Of a stretch of DNA of 64,000 nt, positions 24,491 through 36,234 are shown in pieces. The notes beneath the pieces were generated by a model, which had not been told where the DNA came from, did not search any database, and saw only the letters and a list, made by a program, of their open reading frames with translations. Origin of the DNA: Circinella umbellata (Eukaryota; Mucoromycota; Mucoromycetes; Mucorales; Lichtheimiaceae). The translations under genes and the position numbers were made by a program. Numbering within the stretch: position 1 is the stretch's first letter; each line of letters starts with the position of its first letter. Where the stretch lies: positions 1,286,853 to 1,350,852 of the forward strand of contig JAIWNF010000003.1 of NCBI GenBank assembly GCA_025093555.1, in the 5' to 3' direction.

Positions 24491-26027
24491 ATGTCAAAAA
24501 AAGAACGATTCGATGATGAAGAATCATCTATTTCTTCATTGTCAACACCTACTTTGTCATTATCATCTCAATCGTCAACAAATAATACACCATCTTCCTT
24601 TGTTGTTATACCCAACGTGTCCTTATTAGGCAATGGATTAGCAAGTCTAACAGGAGCTGCGCTTTTATATTTATATCAAAGTGAACTTATTTATCCAAGT
24701 TCATTTCCAGAAGGATCAAGAATTCATGTAAAATTAAAATTTATTTATTTAAGAAAAAATGATATTCCCCAATAACAATAATAATAATTATAATTATAAA
24801 AAGGTAGCTAAACCATCGGATTATGGTATTCAATATTTTACTGAAGAAAGACTTGAAACAAAAGATCATATTCGATTACATACATATGTTATGATGATAA
24901 GTGAAAATCTAGAAGAAATAATTGAAGCACCTACAATTCTTTATTTTCATGCAAGTTTATTTTTCTCAGTTTTTTTTGGCTATTTTTATTTTATAAATCT
25001 AATTATCATTATTATTATTATTTATATAGGCTAATGCTGGTAATATGGTAAGCTTATTGATATTTATACATTTATATATATAATTAGTTAATTATTTTAT
25101 TTTATTGTATAGGGTCATCGATTACCTATTGCCAAAGTATTTCATGAAAGACATCGTTGTAATGTTGTCATGCTTTCTTATAGAGGGTAGTTATTAATAA
25201 TTATAATAATTATCAAATAATAAACTAGTTATTAATTATGAATATATATATATATATAGTTATGGATTTAGTGAAGGAAAACCTAATGAAAAAGGTCTAC
25301 GAATTGATGCACAGGTAAGTTATAATTATTATTTTAACTATTATATAACTTTACTTATTTACTTTAAAAATAGACATTGCTGGATTATGTTCGTAACCAT
25401 CCTATATTAAAAAAAACTTTACTTATTGCTTATGGACAATCTATTGGAGGTGCTGTTGCTATTGATCTAGTATCAAGAAATGAATCTTATTTTTCGGGTC
25501 TTATTGTTGAAAATACGTTTCTAAGTGTTGTACGGAGTATAATTATATTTCATCATTATTATGATTATTATGATAACAAACAACATATAGAAAAATCTAA
25601 TTATTATAGTATTATCTATATTCTATAGCCTAAATTAATACCTCATGTATTACCTATACTCAAACATTTTACATTTTTATGTCATCAACATTGGTCATCA
25701 GAAAATAGTGTTAAAAAAATTCAAAAAACGCCTGTATTATTTCTTTCAGGAGCATGTGATGAATTAATACCACCAGAACATATGCGTCAATTATTTGATT
25801 CATGTCAAAGTTATAAAAGTAAAGATTGGGTACAATTTCCTCATGGGATGCATAATGACACATGTATGCAAAATGGATATTTTACAGCTATTGGTAATTT
25901 TCTCAAAGGACGTATATTACCACAAAAATCAATGATACAAACAAAAGAAGAAATAAGAACAACTCATCCTATTAAAAAAAAGAAAAAATATCGATTTCAA
26001 GAAAGAAGAAAAAGTACTTATTGGTGA
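24491..26027 (+). CDS. bem46: BEM46/ABHD13-type alpha/beta hydrolase, 361 aa
   Basis: Seven exons: 24491-24727, 24804-24950, 25030-25047, 25113-25186, 25260-25314, 25374-25529, 25629-26027 (1086 nt, in phase). Bem46 proteins are membrane-anchored serine hydrolases of ER or plasma membrane linked to polarity and lipid metabolism; the substrate is unsettled. A Ser/Thr-rich tail precedes a single N-terminal membrane segment (~44-63, NGLASLTGAALLYLYQSEL). The oxyanion region reads FHANAGNMGHRLPIA and YRGYGFSEG. The nucleophile elbow is GQSIGG (Ser200), the acid is in SGACDELIPP (Asp273), and the histidine is in HGMHNDT (about His304), so the triad is complete. The C-terminus is very basic. Exon 3 is only 18 nt, and intron 2 uses a GC donor (TTTCAT|GCAAGT). 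The 3' end is 217 bp from the convergent Utp14 gene. Confidence 0.9.
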
Positions 26028-26244
26028 CATCATTCTATTTATTCTCTACTTTTGTTTGTTACACAAATCATCTATTGCATGAAAAATGTATTACCTTTTT
26101 TTAATTTATTATCTCTATTTAGTATATCATCAATAATAATTTACAGAATATTATGAAAACAAGGTTTTATTATATGATATGAGGATGGGTGGGAAGAGGG
26201 TGGAGGGGGCGAGTTTAAAATGAATGGGGGGGAAAGAAAATAAT

Positions 26245-29200
26245 TTATTTGAAAGGTGCATCGAGTGGATTGATGACAGTACCCAATTTTGTAATAATTC
26301 TTGGTTTCGTAACCTTTTGGAATGTATCACGTGTATTCCATTCTTTACCAACAGGTGCACGTAATGATCTTTCATATTGTTCCATTGTTTGAAATGGAAA
26401 TGGTACTTGAGTAATTTCGTATCTTTCAATCTAATAAGTCATAATAATAATGGATTCATTAGTTAAAAAGCGTTCAAAATTGTATATAAATATATTCTTT
26501 TTCTTTTTCTTTACCTTTTTGTTTCGTTTTTCATTAATAATAACATTCTTAAGTTTAGCATCCTTTCGTTTCAATGGATCAACACCTTTATTCGTTTTAA
26601 CAATCTTATTCTTTTTCTTCTTCATTCCTTTACCACCCCAAGAACCCCAACCAGGTAATGTTAAATCTTCAGTTTGATCTCCTTGTTCTTTTACAGTAGT
26701 TGCTTTTTCCAATTCAAATTCTTGTGTTACATTATCATTAGCAAATGCTCGAGCAACAAGTTCTTTTTGTTGGAATGCCATCTTATTAGAAGAATGAATC
26801 ATTCCATCATCTGAAGAATAATCTTCATTATCATCATCACTAAGTTGACTTGCTGTTACTGTTGATACATCTTGTTTCTTTTTATTCGATGGTTTTTGTT
26901 GTTGAGGTTTTTCTTCTTCTTCTCCCTTTGTTGTTAAAGTATCACCACCAGCAAGAGAAGCAGTAGATGTCTTTTTATCTTTCATCGATAATGTTTGTGA
27001 TAAATCAAGTTCAATATCTTCAGGTTTCTCTTCAGCACCTTTACGAGACTTTTTGATTTTTTCAATATTTAATTCTGCTTTATCTTCAATCTTGCCTTTG
27101 GTTGTATTGTGTTTCTTGGATGCTTTTTTACCCTTGACACGAGATTCCACTTGTTGTAACCATGGACTCACTTCATTATCATTGTCATCCAATTCAGCAT
27201 CTAATGCACTTTTATTTTTAGTTTCTACTGTGCCTGATGTGCGTGTTGTATGGGCTGCTGAATGAGATACTTTTTTGATTTGTCCTGCGTCATTCATATT
27301 TATTTTAATATCTGATTTTGGAGTAGTACTTGATCCAGACATCTATTTTATAATATACATAGTTTAGTTTCTTTCTTTATCAATCATTAATATATTATAG
27401 AGTTCGATTTACCTTGCTTTTAACAGTACCAAAGGTCAATCGACCTGGATTATTTTGAATCGATTTTCCAATTCCATTATTCGTTTCACCTTTTTCTTTA
27501 TCTTCTTGATCTTCATTAAGCCATTCTGTTTGAAAATCATCCACCATCGCTTTCGTAGCTGCCATTTTTTTCTTTTCTGCTTCTTGCATAAACTTCATAC
27601 CAAGAAGTCCTTTTTGGGTTTGGGTATCTTGAGCTTCCTCATCCATTTCATTTTGAAGTTTTTCAAGGTCATTGGTAATATCATCTTTACGGTTTTCATC
27701 CTCTTCGTCATCACTGCTATAATCTGAATCCGATCCAGAATCGATACCTTGTACTTTTTTTCGTAATTCTTCACCCCGTTTTAATTGATCCAAAATAGCT
27801 TCACGTGTCCCTTCATCTTGTTGACCCCGTGCCAATGCTCTTTTGGCCCATTGACTTGTATTTTTATGTTTGAGTGACATACGTTCTTCTGCTCTTGACA
27901 TGGCTGCTTTCATTTGTTCATCTGCATCCATATCATGATCGACTTCATGTCCAATTCCAGCTGCTTGTAATTCTTGTCGTGCTTTTTCTTTACGTTGTAA
28001 TTTACGATAACTCTTGGACTTGATCTTTTTTAATCGTTTGGCTTTAATTTCACTTCGGAACATTAATTCACGCATCATTTGTAATTCTTGACGACGTTTT
28101 TGAACTTCATCCACAGATAATTTATTTAATTGTAATGCTTCAAATTCTTCCAATTCTTCATCCTTCATGCCTGCTTGACTTAATGCTTGTTCGATTTGTT
28201 GTTCCATCGTAGTTTGTGCAGAAAATTTACTTGCCAATGTAGCACTTGTAATATTTTTCTTTGTTGACGCAGCTTTGTGATCAGCTTGATTCAATAATGG
28301 GAAATGTAAATGTTCCGCTTGTCGAATTTCATTGACAGTTCCTTCCCATCGACCGACTTCTTTATTCGCTTCTTTATAAGCAGCTTGACGATCGGCACGA
28401 TCTTGAATACGTTTGGCAGCAGGTGCATCAAGTGCTGATTTGACCACATTTTTACCTTTACCATCCAATTCCAATAATGATTTACGCATGGATGTAAATG
28501 TTCCTTCAGTATCCATAGTATCCATTAAATCATTTAAATCAAGTTTCTTTTTATTGACGTCCGTGTCATCACCAGCACCACGAGCAATTAAATTGAATTC
28601 ATTTTCTTCATATACTTCTGTTCTTTCTTGTTGTCGTTGACGTTTTTTAGTCATTTCGGTTTCATCTCTTTTACGTTTTTTGGTTTCCAAAGATTCAATA
28701 AATTTAACATCATCCATAGCATCATTGTCATCATCGTCTTCATCATTCGATAACGCTAAAGCTTCATCCTCTGATTCAGAATCACTTTCTTGTTGTAATA
28801 ATGCTTTTAAAGCATCTTTGTGAGATGATTGTTCATTATCGCTACCATTGTCAAGCATGGCTGAAATATCCATAAATCCTTCACCGTCTTCTTCTTCTTC
28901 ATCATCACTTCCATTGTCACTTTCATCCATATTAATTTCTTGTTCAGATAATTCATCTTCATCTTCTTCTTTTTCATGTTTTGATTTTTTATCCTAAACC
29001 AAGAACCCAATTTGAGTTAACATGTCAATATATATATAAGTAATATATAAATAGTTTTTTACCTTATTAGAACCTGAGAATTTAAAATGTTCAAAACGTT
29101 CTTCATCGGAATCGTTAAATGCATCGTCCGATTCAATTTCTTCGTCGTCTTCTGAAGCAACACCTTTTTCAGCATCATATTCATAATCGTCAACGTCATC

Positions 29201-29338
29201 CAAGTCATGACCTTTACGTTTTAAAGATCGATCGTCGTCGTCTGCTTCAAATACATCTTTCACATTGAATGATGATATATTTTTTCGTTTGTTGTTGTTT
29301 TTATTATTATTATTTTTTCCTTTTCTTTGTGGTGGCAT
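26245..29338 (-). CDS. UTP14: U3 snoRNP / small-subunit processome protein Utp14, 956 aa
   Basis: Four exons: 29338-29063, 28993-27413, 27342-26515, 26430-26245 (2871 nt, in phase). Utp14 is a nucleolar 90S pre-ribosome component that activates the DEAH helicase Dhr1 to release U3 snoRNA during 18S rRNA maturation. The N-terminus is low-complexity (Asn/Lys, then long Asp/Glu tracts). The conserved core includes KRIQDRADRQAAYKEANKEV, KIKSKSYRKLQRKEKARQEL and ERMSLKHKNTSQWAKRALAR. The C-terminal exon encodes the hallmark tail with PFPFQTMEQYERSLRAPVGK and ITKLGTVINPLDAPFK. Length is similar to yeast (899 aa). Runs of Asp/Glu codons make this region prone to spurious antisense ORFs, which I discarded. 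Confidence 0.95.
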
Positions 29339-30554
29339 GTTGAATTTTAATTTAAAAAAAAGGGTTACTTTTTTTGAAGGGAAAAAAAAAAAAAAAAAAA
29401 AAAAAAGTTACTTTGGTTAAAGCAGGAATTTTAAATAAGCCACACCGATTTTTTTTGATGTTACACAACACAGAACATAGATTGTTCAACGAACATTTTG
29501 AATATATAAAAGGGTTATATCATGTATTTTGTAGTATAACTATTGTTTCTATTTATTCGATCGTTTTTTTTCTTGTATAAAATAGTTGGTAATTTGACAT
29601 ATATATAAGTGTCTCTTTTTATTTTTCAGAGTGGATTATAAATATTATAAAAGAGTGATTATACGCACTAACTACTTCTTCTTATTTATTGCCATGCCAA
29701 CAAAAACAAAAAATTGAATGGATACGTAATTTCTTATTCAATGATAGAAAATATGAACGACTATTAGTACTTTAAATAGATCATTAGTTTTTCTTTTAAT
29801 ATGCCACCCCAAATTGCATAGTCATAATATATTTTATGCATTTCAGCCATGTTCGTGTAACTAAGAAAATAAAAATCATGTACAAGACAAGAAATCTTTT
29901 GAATTTTTATAAATGATAACAGGATGAATAATTCTTATTATAAAAAAGATGAAGAGTTGTTGGGAACAAAAAAAGTAGCGTGACATTTATATAATCATAA
30001 AGTTTTAATAACAATAAAGATGGGCAATAGCATTAAAGAACACTTAACGATTGAATTATTTTATTTAACAAATGGGCTAAAGATCATTTACAAAGCCATT
30101 TTGATATCGATAAAGAATATAAGTATGACTCTTTTATATATATAGTGGGGCGCTTATTACTTTATAAATTCAATTGAGAATAAATTCTAGTAACCTTTAC
30201 GTACGTACTTACGTAGGTAACCTATAATATAATAACCATTCTATTACTTTCGAGTTTAGATAACATTTAAGAATAAATAATCATGTATCTTATGCATGGA
30301 TATCATGCTATCTGCAGTTTGATTCTTAATTCATAATAAGTACAATTACTTTTCTAAACGTTATTTCTATTTGACTTTTATTCACAAAAAAAAAAAGAGT
30401 TTTTTGCTGAGTATATTTACTTTTGATATATTTAGTAACAACCTGTTCAAAACCGTCTTTCTTGTACTATGTGATTTTGTTGTTGTTGTTGTTGTTGTTG
30501 TTGTTGACTTCTTTTTTATTTCGGTTGGTTGGTCCCTTTTTTTTAGGTGCAACA
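29339..30554. other. Intergenic region upstream of Utp14
   Basis: AT-rich and largely homopolymeric. Contains a long A run (29383-29406), the palindrome-like ACGTACGTACTTACGTA around 30199, and a (TTG)n microsatellite at about 30478-30506. No credible gene before the small candidate at 30555. Confidence 0.4.
30478..30506 (+). repeat. (TTG)n microsatellite
   Basis: About nine uninterrupted TTG units followed 95 bp later by a (TA)n tract; both fall around the small candidate gene at 30555. Confidence 0.85.
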
Positions 30555-30596
30555 ATGGGATTTCAATCCCTCAAAGGTTACCTCAAAGTAGTCAAG

Positions 30597-30633
<37 letters not shown>

Positions 30634-30925
30634 GTTATAAATACATGTATACATACTTTTTGTTATGGTTCCGCCCGTATTTGGTTGGGTATTTCTTTTA
30701 GCAACTTTTTTTTTTACTTGACCTATATACCCCCCTCTCTCTCTATACATATATATATATATACTTGAATATATTATTCAATTATTTAATTAATTATTAT
30801 TATAGCAGCATTGGGTTCATTTTGAAAAAGAAATGACTTCATTTAGTTTGCTTTTTGTTGAAGAACTAAATTGTAAACTAAAAAAGTTTGATAGTTATTC
30901 TATAATACGTCACTTTTTTTTTTGA
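30555..30925 (+). CDS. Candidate two-exon small gene, 53 aa, unknown
   Basis: Predicted exons 30555-30596 and 30806-30925 (162 nt in phase, stop at 30923-30925). The first exon begins MGFQSLKGYLKVVK and ends at an AAG|GTGTAT donor. The intron contains a (TA)14 tract and ends TTATTATTATAG. The second exon reads QHWVHFEKEMTSFSLLFVEE and ends in a Phe run. A possible upstream acceptor (TTTTTTTTAG at 30537-30546) would place the ATG just inside a 5' exon. Codon composition is gene-like compared with flanking DNA. No homologue is recognised, and the poly-T end makes a chance ORF possible. Confidence 0.3.
30601..30628 (+). repeat. (AT)n microsatellite
   Basis: Fourteen AT units inside the presumed intron of the small candidate gene. 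Confidence 0.9.
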
Positions 30926-31264
30926 TCGACCCAAAGTTAAAAATAGAAAAGAGAAAAAACGGGCTTTTGTTTTTTTGATCTTAAAAAAAAATTCCTTTTT
31001 TAGTGCAAAACCCAAAAAAGGATTAAACTATACTGCGCCAAGCATAATAGAGAAAGTAGTGTTTCCATATAACTTTTTTTTAGAAAGCTCTTTTTCTTCT
31101 TACCTTCTCCCCCCCCCCCGCCTCCTCTCCCTCCCCCAAAAAAAAGAAACTCCACTATTGTTTCGTCCATTGTATAAAAGAAAACCAGCTTAGTAAAAAA
31201 AGTTATTTCTCTTCTTCTTCTTTTATATTCAAATTATTCTTCATTCTTATTACTATATTCCATT
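30926..31264. other. Promoter region of the MGCC protein gene
   Basis: T- and C-rich tract including a C9 run (31109-31118) and CCTCCTCTCCCTCCCCC, followed by TATAAAAG at about 31175, then a pyrimidine-rich leader. This fits a polypyrimidine-type core promoter for the gene at 31265. Confidence 0.45.
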
Positions 31265-31714
31265 ATGGGTTGTTGTATGTCAGCAGAAGAGGTAATTGAT
31301 TCGAATCGAAAAGAATATAAATATATAATTATAAAAACTTATTCACTTTTTTTTTGTTAAAATATATATAATCAGGCTAAAATTTATGAAGTCGTTCTTG
31401 ATCATAATGGTGTAGCTCGTAGAGTACCTACAGGACAAGGAACACATTTAATTTATGAATCTCAATTCAAAGAAACTCGTATGGAACAAAAATCAGATGT
31501 ATGTATTCACTATATTAATAGGAACCCCATGTTAGATATTCATTTATTAATATATATAATTATAATTATTTAGTATATTTTACCGTCCACATTATCATCT
31601 TTACCACGACCACCGGATACAGTATATCAAAAAGCTCCAAAAATGACATGGGGCCCACGTCGTATAGGTGTAAGTCCCGTCACTGATGAAAAGGAACCAT
31701 TAGATAAAAAATAA
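31265..31714 (+). CDS. Small putatively dual-acylated protein (MGCCMS start), 96 aa
   Basis: Three exons: 31265-31291, 31376-31498, 31574-31714 (291 nt, in phase). The N-terminus MGCCMSAEE has Gly2 for myristoylation and Cys3/Cys4 for palmitoylation. That is the same lipid code as the LAMTOR1/Meh1 Ragulator anchor and some G-alpha subunits, so membrane attachment (vacuole or plasma membrane) is likely. The rest is a short polar sequence: IYEVVLDHNGVARRVPTGQG, then a proline-rich segment LPSTLSSLPRPPDTVYQKAP and a Lys-rich C-terminus. It lacks the long helical region of LAMTOR1, so I do not assign it there. Splitting the acylation signal onto its own 9-codon exon is notable. Function unknown. 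Confidence 0.7.
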
Positions 31715-32149
31715 TGGATAAAATATCTATTCATAAACTACTCTTTACTTTTAATTTCTTGTATATAATATATTATATATTATACATATAGCATATCATT
31801 TCTTATCCCCCCCCTTCCCCTTTCCCCATAACATAAATATCCTTCTTTAAAAATTTTGTATAAAAAAGAATCAAAGATTAACCCGTTTGTTATATTCCTT
31901 TCCCCCACACACATCAACTATTCCTTATGTATATATATATATATCCTCTCTTTCTGTCTTTTTTTCTCTCTCTCTCTATCAATGTAAGAAATCCTTTCAA
32001 GGATTTTTTGTTTTCAATAAATCAAATAAAATGTCTTTTTTTTAACATAAAACAAACAAATTGATTTTCTACTTTTTTTTTAAAAAAGAACGAAGAAGGG
32101 GGAGGGTTATAGTAGATAAGTATGATCAAATCACGCGACATACATCTTT
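31715..32149. other. Convergent 3' intergenic spacer
   Basis: Between the stops of the MGCC gene (+) and the SLC35C2-like gene (-). T/C-rich with (TA)n, C9 and (CT)n runs; presumed 3' UTRs. Nothing coding seen. Confidence 0.5.
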
Positions 32150-33911
32150 TTAATCCTCAAGTTTACTTGATGAAGTATGCATGGGAATCATATGATATTG
32201 CGCACTATCTGTTTGTTTTGCTTTTGTCATCTTATAATAATTATACCATATAATTCCTAATATTGATACAAATAAACTATAACATAATAAACACAAAACA
32301 AAAAAAAAGGTTAAAAGTGAAATCATTAATAGAATTGAATGAATTGTGTGTATATATTTACCCGAGTAAATTCTTAGGTGTTAATACATCTCCAAAAAAT
32401 ATGACAGATAATGTAATAACAACAATTTCTTTACTAATACCGGCTACACTAAGTGTCACAGTATTTGTACTCTTGATCAAATAAAGTTCAGCCAAAGTCA
32501 TTGCCAATGCTAACGAAAGAAAATTTTATGATGAATACAAAAGAGAAAAAGAGAGATTATAATTTTAAAACTTACCAAGGAAACCACCGATAGACATTAA
32601 TCCAAAGGATTCCAAAATATGAAAGATATTATCAAAATGTTCAGATTCCTTGAATTGATGAATAGGATTTTCAAATATCAAACTTAAAAATAACATGGTA
32701 ACAAACATAATAGGGCTGAGATGATAGAGTGTAGCAATTGGATTATCCATTCCCAAACGATCTTGTTGTAATAAAAGTTGAGTTAAATTCCATCTTAATC
32801 CAGATACTACAGCAGCTACTAATACCAATAGAAATCCAATCATATCAAATTTTGTTTCTCCTTCAACTGTTAAAATGACACCTGTAACCATGAGACCAAT
32901 AATAGCAACTAACCGAACCCGCGGTTTTTCGAATCCAAAAATAAAAGAGAATAATAAGACCCAAATAGGAGTGGATGACTTGACCATTGTATAAAAAGAT
33001 AAAGTCACATACATTAAACTCGCATTAGCACAACAAATTTCTAATGCTGCGGCTATACCACATGGAACCACTTTATATAAATAATCATGAGTTGAAATAT
33101 TTGGATGATTTTTCTTATTCCATCGATCTCCACCTACAGACATCATAATAGATGTAACGAGTGTATGAATTCCAGCATGAATAGCACTTAATAATAATGG
33201 GAAATTGAAATTAAATCGATCTTTTCCCATTAAATTCTTGTTGTATAAAGATAATGAGGTAGAAAAGAAATACCATAATCCAATATAAGTTAAATTTTCC
33301 AAAATGCTCTTGTTTTTTAATGCATGAGGAATGAACATATCAGATTTTGGATGAGCTATTTGAATCGATAACTTTTCTGGTAAAGGTGGTATAGATGTAG
33401 CAAAAGGAGATCGTATAGGTGAACCAAAATCAACGGCTGATAATTTATTATTGTTGTTGTTGTTGTTGCTGTTGTTTATAGTAGAATGAGTATTAGTACT
33501 AATTTGTAAAGGTGGAAGAGACCCTCTTCGTTGTTGATGTCGTTTTGGTTTGGTAGTTGAACTATTTTGATTATAAACATGAATCGATCGAGTACGATTA
33601 TGTTGACCATATCGTTTAGGTGGTGTTGAAGGAGAAGGAAAAGTTGATGAAGAAGGTGAATCGTTCATTTTATTATTATTTGTTCCTGTTCCTGTTGTCG
33701 CTTTTTTTAATGACGACGATCGTTGAGGAGTGGAAGAAGTTGTAGCTGATGTAAAAGTACTTGAATCCATGGGTTCGTCATTTTTATATTCTCCACTTTG
33801 TCGCTTCTTGTCATCAACACCACCAGCAAGTGAAACAGTTATAGAAGGACTTTCTGACGACGTTGTTGAAATGTTTCCTTTATTTACAATGTCGTCGTCC
33901 ATTAAAACCAT
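32150..33911 (-). CDS. SLC35C2-like triose-phosphate-transporter family protein, 536 aa
   Basis: Three exons: 33911-32576, 32509-32362, 32276-32150 (1611 nt, in phase). The family is Golgi/ER-resident drug/metabolite exporters of the nucleotide-sugar/triose-phosphate translocator type; SLC35C2 is linked to GDP-fucose handling in animals, and the fungal substrate is unknown. Residues 1-~195 are a polar Ser/Thr/Asn-rich cytosolic region with a poly-Asn run. The TPT domain then has about ten membrane segments, starting YIGLWYFFSTSLSLYNKNLM. Key blocks are VTLSFYTMVKSSTPIWVLLF, MVTGVILTVEGETKFDMIGF, GLRWNLTQLLLQQDRLGMDN and GISKEIVVITLSVIFFGDVL. The GLRW.LTQLLLQ motif is typical of the SLC35C2 subgroup. 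Translation could also start at the second Met (33902). It diverges from ELP5, 212 bp away. Confidence 0.87.
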
Positions 33912-34102
33912 AATGAGAAGAAAAAAAGACTGAGGGAGGAAGATAAAAGTGTGGGAGTAATGTTTTTTGGGTTATATAAAATAGTTAATTTATATATTAA
34001 AGGGGATCGACTGTACTAAAAGAAACCGGCACTCAGACTCCGAAAACTAACATTAATTTTTTTTTTCTTGGTTCTCTTTTTACTTCTTTTAACAATCAAC
34101 GC

Positions 34103-34124
34103 AAAAAAAAAAAAAAAAAAAAAA
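34103..34124 (+). promoter_or_regulatory. Poly(A) leader abutting the ELP5 start codon
   Basis: An uninterrupted run of 22 A residues ends in the A of the ATG at 34124. A-rich leaders are common in fungi, but one this long and directly abutting the start is unusual. Confidence 0.5.
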
Positions 34125-35279
34125 TGGCACTTTGTTTAAATCAATTACTTCAAAATAAACGATTGTCCCCTTTTATTTTAATTAACGATTCGATTCAACT
34201 TTCGGGTCTTCCATTATTATCTGAATTCGCTACTTCTACCTTACGAGAAAACCAAGGATTAATTGTTGTTTTAACTGAAACTTCACCTACAGCATGGTTA
34301 ACGCGTTTACAACAACATACTACAAATCAAGACAATGTCAACAACACCATTTATATTATTGATGCTTACACAGATCCTTTGGGTTGGGATGATCAAGTAA
34401 CAATGAAACAATTACCAACAGGTGTTACCGTTCAAAATGTACAAGATATTCGAGATATGGAACGATCCATTTTAAAACCTATCATTGAAAAAATAACAAC
34501 ACCTGGTAGTGAATATTCGATATTAATGGATTCAATTCATCCATTATTAATGATTTCTCAACAACGCACCTATCAACTTGTTAAAGCACTTGAATCACTT
34601 ACTACTGGTAAGATTATTGACTATTTAATAAGATATATACATATATATTAAGCGCGTGTTTTTTTTAGATACAATCCGACTTGTTATTAATCATCATGCA
34701 GATACATCTTTACCATCGAATAATAATAATATGATTATTTCCACTGTGGATGCACTTAATCGTCTTGCTTCTGTTATTTTGACATTGGAACCTTTACCTG
34801 AAAGAACATTACATGAAACACAACAAGAAGCTTTAACTGGATTTACAGCTCAAGAATCATTTACATATATGAAAACCACGAGTAATTTAATTGAAAAAGG
34901 TGGATTAGCAAAAATTGAATGGCGTAAAAAGAGTGGCAAAGTACAATATGAAACCAATGGATTTTGTTTAGGAAGTAAAGGTTTGGTTATTATGGAAGCA
35001 ACAGAATTAACAGGTGAAAATAGTATGGAACAAGTATCTATGGATATTGAATCACATCAACAACAGCCCCAACCTCAACAACCTGATCCAACGGCTAATT
35101 TATCATTTAATCTTTCATTAACGGATAATCAACGTCGTGCTAAAGATAATGTGGAATTACCTTATATGAAAGTTCAAGAACAACAACAACAACAACCAAG
35201 TAGTGGTGTTATCTATTATGAACCAGATGCTGGGGACGATTTTGATGATGAAGATCCAGATGATGATTTGGATATTTAA
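34124..35279 (+). CDS. ELP5: Elongator complex protein 5, 364 aa
   Basis: Two exons: 34124-34607 and 34669-35279 (1095 nt, in phase). Elp5 (Iki1) is a RecA-fold subunit of the Elp456 hexameric ring of Elongator, which modifies wobble uridines of tRNAs (mcm5/ncm5). It lacks ATPase motifs, as in other Elp5 proteins. The N-terminal part shows the RecA-like pattern (LSPFILINDSIQLSGLPLL; YSILMDSIHPLLMISQQRTY; ISTVDALNRLASVILTLEPL). The C-terminal SSGVIYYEPDAGDDFDDEDP tail, ending DDDLDI, is a recognisable Elp5 signature. A Gln-rich insert lies near 300-340. Length is slightly above yeast (309 aa) because of low-complexity inserts. Confidence 0.88.
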
Positions 35280-36230
35280 AAAAATCACACTTATTCATCT
35301 CCCTTTTTCCTTTACTCTATAAAAATAAAATAAAAATAAGGGAAAATAGAGTTATATTTTTATTTTTGTAAATAGTTCAAATAATACCTATAATATAAAT
35401 CTGTTGTTTTTTTTAAAAAAAATATGGTTATTATTAATAAATGTCAAAGCTTAGTGACAATGAGTAGTGATAATAAGCTATAATAGGAGAACTACAAAAA
35501 ATGTATATATCTTCTTTGGAATCCTTATAAGAAACCAAAAAGCCGGAACCAAACCAAGAAAAAGTCAAAATGGTTCTTTGAAACTGACATTATAATTTGT
35601 TTAAATTCATAAGGCTCGGGTGTTGGTATAGGTGAAAAGATATTTATTGTGAGGGAAAATATACGTAGAGAGGATAAGACGTATTACATTGAAGCATATC
35701 TAGATCGAATAATATTGCGCTTTAATTAGCAGAAATGGTGGAGAGATAAAATGGGATATAAAAAACGATACACACACTATGGTACATATGATCACTACAT
35801 GAAGAACAATATCCAAATATATATGTCAATAAGAAAAAAATATATGAAAACCCAATAAGTTACTTGAGGGAAAAAATGATATGAGAAAAAAATAAAAAGT
35901 ACGATTACAAGGTTGAGAGCAAAAAAATTATAATAGAATCATATGGAGAGATAAGGTAATATAAGATGGGGAAAATAAATAAAATACGTCAAGAAAGCAG
36001 TGTTCGTAGAGCAGCCAGCAAGATCGGGTGGTCCGTGCGCAGAAAACTATTGTATGTAATGCAGGAGGAGCGGGTGTTTTTTTTTTGTGGTTTTTAAGGA
36101 ATTCCCCCTTTTTTGTTTCATTTCCGTTTTTTTTTTCAGGTTAGTTTGTTAATAGAAACATGAACAAAGTATAAGTATATATATATGTAAGTAAAATGAA
36201 GAGACGACGCGGTCAATTGTGAAAATCAGT
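35280..36230. other. AT-rich spacer between ELP5 and the retroelement relic
   Basis: Mostly low-complexity AT DNA. A short GC-richer patch at 36000-36075 gives minus-strand frames such as ARTTRSCWLLYEHCFLDV. It may be the decayed downstream part of the retroelement, but I cannot identify a reverse transcriptase there. Confidence 0.35.
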
Positions 36231-36234
36231 ATAA

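Noticed and set aside
27455..27727. ORFs antisense to Utp14, RasGAP and Vtc4 (for example 27455-27727, 13964-14263, 3980-4216)
   Set aside because: They are shadows of well-supported coding exons on the other strand.
32150..35279. Triose-phosphate-transporter gene as a marker of the Mucorales sex locus (tptA-sexM/P-rnhA)
   Set aside because: The transporter is SLC35C2-like and its neighbours are a small MGCC protein and ELP5. No HMG-box gene or RNA helicase was found anywhere in the window.
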